Assembly (NCBI GenBank): GCA_044450785.1
Contig: JBIOJM010000482.1
Span: 1 to 5,770, forward strand
From: JBIOJM01 sp044450785
GTDB lineage: Bacteria; Planctomycetota; Planctomycetia; Isosphaerales; Isosphaeraceae
Reading direction: 5' to 3'
Length of the DNA: 5,770 nt
The notes beneath the pieces were generated by a model that saw only the letters and a program-made list of their open reading frames with translations, was not told the DNA's origin and did no database searches. Below are positions 1 to 5,770 of this stretch, piece after piece. The position numbers and the translations under genes are program-made. Each line of letters begins with the position of its first letter. Position 1 is the stretch's first letter.

Positions 1-6
1 ACCTTA

Positions 7-110
7 AGGCGAGTGGCAGGTCGAATGATCCCCGTAGCCGAAGTCACCAGACTTCGGGTCGGAACTCTGGCGAGTTCCGCTACGGGTATGGCATTTTCTG
101 CCGCTCGCCT
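7..110. repeat. Nested inverted repeat folding into a three-way-junction cloverleaf (REP/MITE-like or structured RNA)
   Basis: Almost every base has a partner. The outer arms 7-19 and 98-110 pair over 13 bp with a single T.G mismatch (14 with 103). A short AATG/CATT helix follows (24-27 with 92-95). Inside, CCCGTAGC (31-38) pairs perfectly with GCTACGGG (79-86). That stem encloses two perfect 7-bp hairpins: CGAAGTC/GACTTCG (39-45 with 50-56, loop ACCA) and GGAACTC/GAGTTCC (61-67 with 72-78, loop TGGC). Each hairpin can extend to 8 bp at the expense of the base pair C38-G79. The two hairpins resemble each other, as expected of paired palindromic units. The element sits between an unseen upstream gene and the rpoC leader. 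It could be a dispersed intergenic palindrome of the REP/BIME or MITE class, a terminator for the upstream gene, or a structured RNA. It is not a tRNA: the loops are four bases and no T-arm signature is present. No clear target-site duplication flanks it. The structure is read directly; the class is inferred. Confidence 0.8.
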
Positions 111-188
111 AATCGCTCTGAAAGTTCACATGTACACTAAATGCAAGAGTTATTCTTGAAAAAAACGCAGCTCCCACGCGGATTTTTC

Positions 189-217
189 TTGGAAAAGGAA
201 CTGGGATTGCGTAGGAT
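189..217 (+). promoter_or_regulatory. Candidate sigma-70-type promoter for rpoC
   Basis: TTGGAA (189-194, four of six matches to TTGACA) and TAGGAT (212-217, four of six matches to TATAAT) are separated by exactly 17 bases, downstream of an AT-rich block that could help polymerase binding. Transcription would begin near 224 and give a leader of roughly 415 bases. Both boxes are only moderate matches, and other weaker pairings exist nearby (for example TTGAAA at 156-161 with no good -10 box), so this is a prediction only. Confidence 0.35.
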
Positions 218-386
218 CATACGATGGGATTCCATCGGAGGCCATCTCCGTCGCGAGTGCGGGTGCGCCTCCGCCACCAATGTCAAGGATTCGAGTCTGG
301 ATGTTGGAGTCTCCTCACAGACCCGGTCGAGGAGGGTGCCGGTTGGGTGTTCTTGGTCTGGGACGACCGTTTCGACCGCGGCGGTG

Positions 387-426
387 CTCGAGGTTCGCCC
401 CGAGGATCAGCTCGCGGACTTTTTTT
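387..426 (+). terminator. Candidate attenuator: alternative hairpins followed by a seven-T run in the rpoC leader
   Basis: The segment CCCGAG (399-404) can pair downstream with CTCGCGG (411-417, C415 bulged, loop 405-410). That hairpin is followed two bases later by seven T's (420-426), the layout of an intrinsic terminator. The same segment can instead pair upstream with CTCGAGG (387-393, A391 bulged, loop 394-398), which would prevent the terminator hairpin. The two competing partners are nearly identical. Six base pairs with a bulge is a weak stem, so the terminator may be inefficient or accidental. The T run stands out in otherwise GC-rich DNA. It lies about 215 bases before the rpoC start. 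Confidence 0.3.
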
Positions 427-605
427 CGATGACAGGCAACGGGCGACTTGAATCGGTGCCGATGGGCTCCCACGGCGCGACGTGTCGTGATCTCACTTGA
501 GTCGAACTGACCCACACTGAACGCGAGCAAACACCCCGAGTGGTCGTCCACCAGCCGGCGGGATGTGATTGACGGCCGCTTTCACCCACCAACCAGTTCA
601 CTTCG

Positions 606-623
606 GCACGGCCAAGACCGTGC
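606..623 (+). promoter_or_regulatory. Perfect hairpin abutting the rpoC ribosome binding site
   Basis: GCACGG (606-611) and CCGTGC (618-623) form a perfect 6-bp stem with a six-base loop (612-617). It ends two bases before the GAGGAG ribosome binding site. In mRNA it would leave the site single-stranded but immediately next to a stable helix, a position where it could stabilise the transcript, keep the site open, or act as a landing point for a regulator. The hairpin is seen directly; any regulatory role is inferred. Confidence 0.4.
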
Positions 624-624
624 A

Positions 625-630
625 GAGGAG
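625..630 (+). promoter_or_regulatory. rpoC ribosome binding site (GAGGAG)
   Basis: GAGGAG, within the purine run AGAGGAGAG (624-632), lies 8 bases before the GTG at 639 and 14 before the ATG at 645. The spacing decides in favour of the GTG start. Confidence 0.8.
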
Positions 631-638
631 AGTGTCTC

Positions 639-4910
<4,272 letters not shown>

Positions 4911-4959
4911 CCGCCACCGGCACGACGCTCAACTTCGATCCGTTCGATCGTTCCACCCA

Positions 4960-4994
4960 ACCGGCCCGCCTCCGTCCTGGGAGCGCGGGCCGGT
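4960..4994. terminator. Strong GC-rich hairpin between rpoC and the convergent gene; probable terminator
   Basis: ACCGGCCCGC (4960-4969) pairs perfectly with GCGGGCCGGT (4985-4994). Inside, CTCC (4970-4973) pairs with GGAG (4980-4983), with only C4984 bulged, giving 14 bp around a six-base loop. It begins 50 bases after the rpoC stop codon. No T-tract follows on either strand, so it is not a textbook intrinsic terminator; it may be a tract-less terminator, a 3'-end stabiliser or a barrier shared by the two converging genes. A smaller hairpin, CGATC/GATCG (4936-4940 with 4946-4950), lies between it and the stop codon. Confidence 0.6.
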
Positions 4995-5057
4995 GTCGTC
5001 TCGGCCGCCCCGTATCGGCTATGTGGATGAGCGGGTTGCCCGCCGCGAGGAGTGGCA

Positions 5058-5089
5058 GCGGTGAAGTATTTTTGAAATACACTCACCGT
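5058..5089. repeat. AT-cored palindrome just past the 3' end of the - strand gene
   Basis: CGGTGA (5059-5064) pairs with TCACCG (5083-5088) and GTATTT (5066-5071) pairs with AAATAC (5075-5080), with loop TTG. The helices are joined by a small 1x2 internal loop (A5065 opposite 5081-5082), and a G.T pair at 5058/5089 extends the outer arm. The AT-rich inner arms stand out in GC-rich surroundings. The palindrome lies 11 bases beyond the stop codon of the - strand gene, so it may form the 3'-end hairpin of that transcript, although no T-run follows it in that direction; a protein-binding operator-like site is the alternative. A 5-bp hairpin, GCGGG/CCCGC (5031-5035 with 5039-5043), lies next to it. 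Confidence 0.5.
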
Positions 5090-5099
5090 GCGGCTGAGT

Positions 5100-5770
5100 T
5101 CATCGTGACCTTTCCGGAAGGCCGGCTTGCAGCCAGGGTTCAACTGCAACATTCCAGCTCCGGTCAATATGGTGGAAGAATAGCCGGTCGACGATGTTTC
5201 CCGCATTGTCGACGATCAGGAAATGGACGCGCTGCGATCCCGCTTCTTTCTCATCCTTGTTGGGCTCCTCGTATTTCAGGACGGCGTAGAGCCCGTTCGG
5301 GGAGGTCCTGCTGAATCTCGAAATGTCTTTGATATTGACACGATTCAAGAGCGTCTTGGCCTTGCCTTCGGCCGGCCACCGTACTTCAAGGCTCGCGACG
5401 TAATGGCCCTCGTATGTCGCGGGCTTTTCGAGGATGTTGGCTCGATACTCGACATCCTTCAGTTTAACCAGCAACACCGAGGCGCTGCTGTCGAGCGCTG
5501 GCGAGAATGCGGGGCCCTTGTCACCCGCCGCGACAGTGAGCCCGACGATATCGGTGATCGTGCGTCGCTTGATATCGATCTGCGTCGCCCCCTGCTCGTG
5601 GCCGAGCAGCAAGGTCATCGCGTCCGGCCCCCGCTGATTTCCACGTCCATCCCCCTGCCACTTGGACCGCTCGGCCGAGAGAAGTCCGGTGTAGAATGCC
5701 TTTTCCGGTTCGGCGCTCGCCTCGGCCTTTCTCAATTGCTCGCCATAGAGGGCCACCGCACGCCGAAGGG
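5100..5770 (-). CDS. Hypothetical protein, 3' part of a gene running off the right edge
   Basis: I do not recognise this protein. The reading frame stays open for 222 codons from the right edge to a TGA at 5100-5102. A GTG at 5754-5756 is the first possible start, but no purine-rich ribosome binding site precedes it and the frame continues upstream in coding style (LRRAVALYGEQ), so the gene probably begins outside the window. The visible part starts with a charged, probably helical stretch (ALYGEQLRKAEASAEPEKAF). It continues with alternating hydrophobic segments suggestive of beta-strands (ASVLLVKLKDVEYRANI, HYVASLEVRW, RVHFLIVDNAGNIVDRLFF), a lysine/glutamate-rich linker (EEPNKDEKEAGSQ), and a Trp-containing tail (RSWNVAVEPWLQAG). 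No membrane segment or catalytic signature is visible, and any signal peptide would lie off the edge. It converges on rpoC with a 189-base gap and shows no functional link to it. The smooth codon use and balanced composition make a real gene more likely than a chance frame. Confidence 0.7.
   Translation of the reverse strand, partial: LRRAVALYGEQLRKAEASAEPEKAFYTGLLSAERSKWQGDGRGNQRGPDAMTLLLGHEQGATQIDIKRRTITDIVGLTVAAGDKGPAFSPALDSSASVLLVKLKDVEYRANILEKPATYEGHYVASLEVRWPAEGKAKTLLNRVNIKDISRFSRTSPNGLYAVLKYEEPNKDEKEAGSQRVHFLIVDNAGNIVDRLFFHHIDRSWNVAVEPWLQAGLPERSR

Larger units (their letters stand above)
111..638 (+). other. Long non-coding region and probable rpoC 5' leader
   Basis: No convincing gene lies in this 528-base stretch. 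Open frames at 141-500 and 224-451 (+), and at 315-551 and 407-646 (-), have no ribosome binding site, give arginine- and serine-rich or otherwise low-information translations, and lack the third-position GC bias of rpoC. The first 90 bases are clearly AT-rich with A and T runs (159-165, 183-187), unlike the GC-rich remainder, and suit a promoter region. A loose direct repeat of the TTCTTG-A-run type occurs at 153-166 and 186-201. The remainder holds the candidate attenuator, the hairpin before the ribosome binding site and the ribosome binding site itself, listed separately. The upstream gene, expected to be rpoB from general gene order, is not visible. Confidence 0.6.

Noticed and set aside
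7..110. Cloverleaf read as a tRNA gene
   Set aside because: Only two hairpin arms, four-base loops, no T-arm GTTC motif, no seven-base anticodon loop and a 13-bp outer stem; not tRNA architecture.
1..159. Frame open from the left edge to TGA at 157-159 as the end of rpoB
   Set aside because: Its translation runs straight through the inverted repeat and shows no resemblance to an RpoB C-terminus.
141..500. 119-codon + strand open frame in the rpoC leader
   Set aside because: No ribosome binding site before its ATG, low-information serine/arginine-rich translation, and it runs through the promoter-like block and the T run.
569..597. TTGACG (569-574) as a -35 box close to rpoC
   Set aside because: Good -35 match but nothing resembling a -10 box at 16-18 bases' spacing (592-597 reads ACCAGT).
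5050..5058. GAGTGGCAG shared with 11-19, as a sign that the two palindromes belong to one repeat family
   Set aside because: A nine-base match is expected many times by chance in a window this size, and the surrounding bases do not align.

Overview
The window is dominated by one complete gene on the + strand: rpoC (639-4910), encoding the beta' subunit of bacterial RNA polymerase. The N-terminal wording of the protein, its proteobacterial-style insertion in the trigger loop, the high G+C content with GC-rich third codon positions, and the GTG start suggest a planctomycete, possibly of the Isosphaera/Gemmata side of the phylum. The placement comes from remembered family resemblance, not from a search.

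Left part (1-638): no credible protein-coding gene is visible. In most bacteria rpoB ends a few to a few hundred bases before rpoC. Here at least 630 bases separate rpoC from whatever lies upstream. The stretch opens with an elaborate nested inverted repeat (7-110) that folds into a three-way-junction cloverleaf. An AT-rich block (about 111-200) and a possible sigma-70-type promoter (189-217) follow. Next comes a long leader with a possible terminator/anti-terminator pair (387-426) and a small perfect hairpin (606-623) directly before the rpoC ribosome binding site (625-630). Together these suggest that rpoC may have its own promoter and leader, although read-through from upstream cannot be excluded.

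Middle (639-4910): rpoC is full length (1423 codons) and intact. Both zinc-binding cysteine sets, the NADFDGDQ catalytic loop, the bridge helix region, the trigger loop and the large SI3-type insertion are all recognisable.

Right part (4911-5770): rpoC is followed by a strong GC-rich hairpin (4960-4994) without a T-tract. Then comes an AT-cored palindrome (5058-5089) and the 3' part of an unrecognised gene on the - strand (5100 to the right edge). The two genes converge, so rpoC is the last gene of its transcription unit, and str-operon genes (rpsL, rpsG, fusA) do not follow within the visible 860 bases. No tRNA, rRNA, CRISPR array, transposase or complete insertion sequence was found. Nothing here demonstrates a new biological system; the cloverleaf repeat and the rpoC leader are the parts most worth following up.
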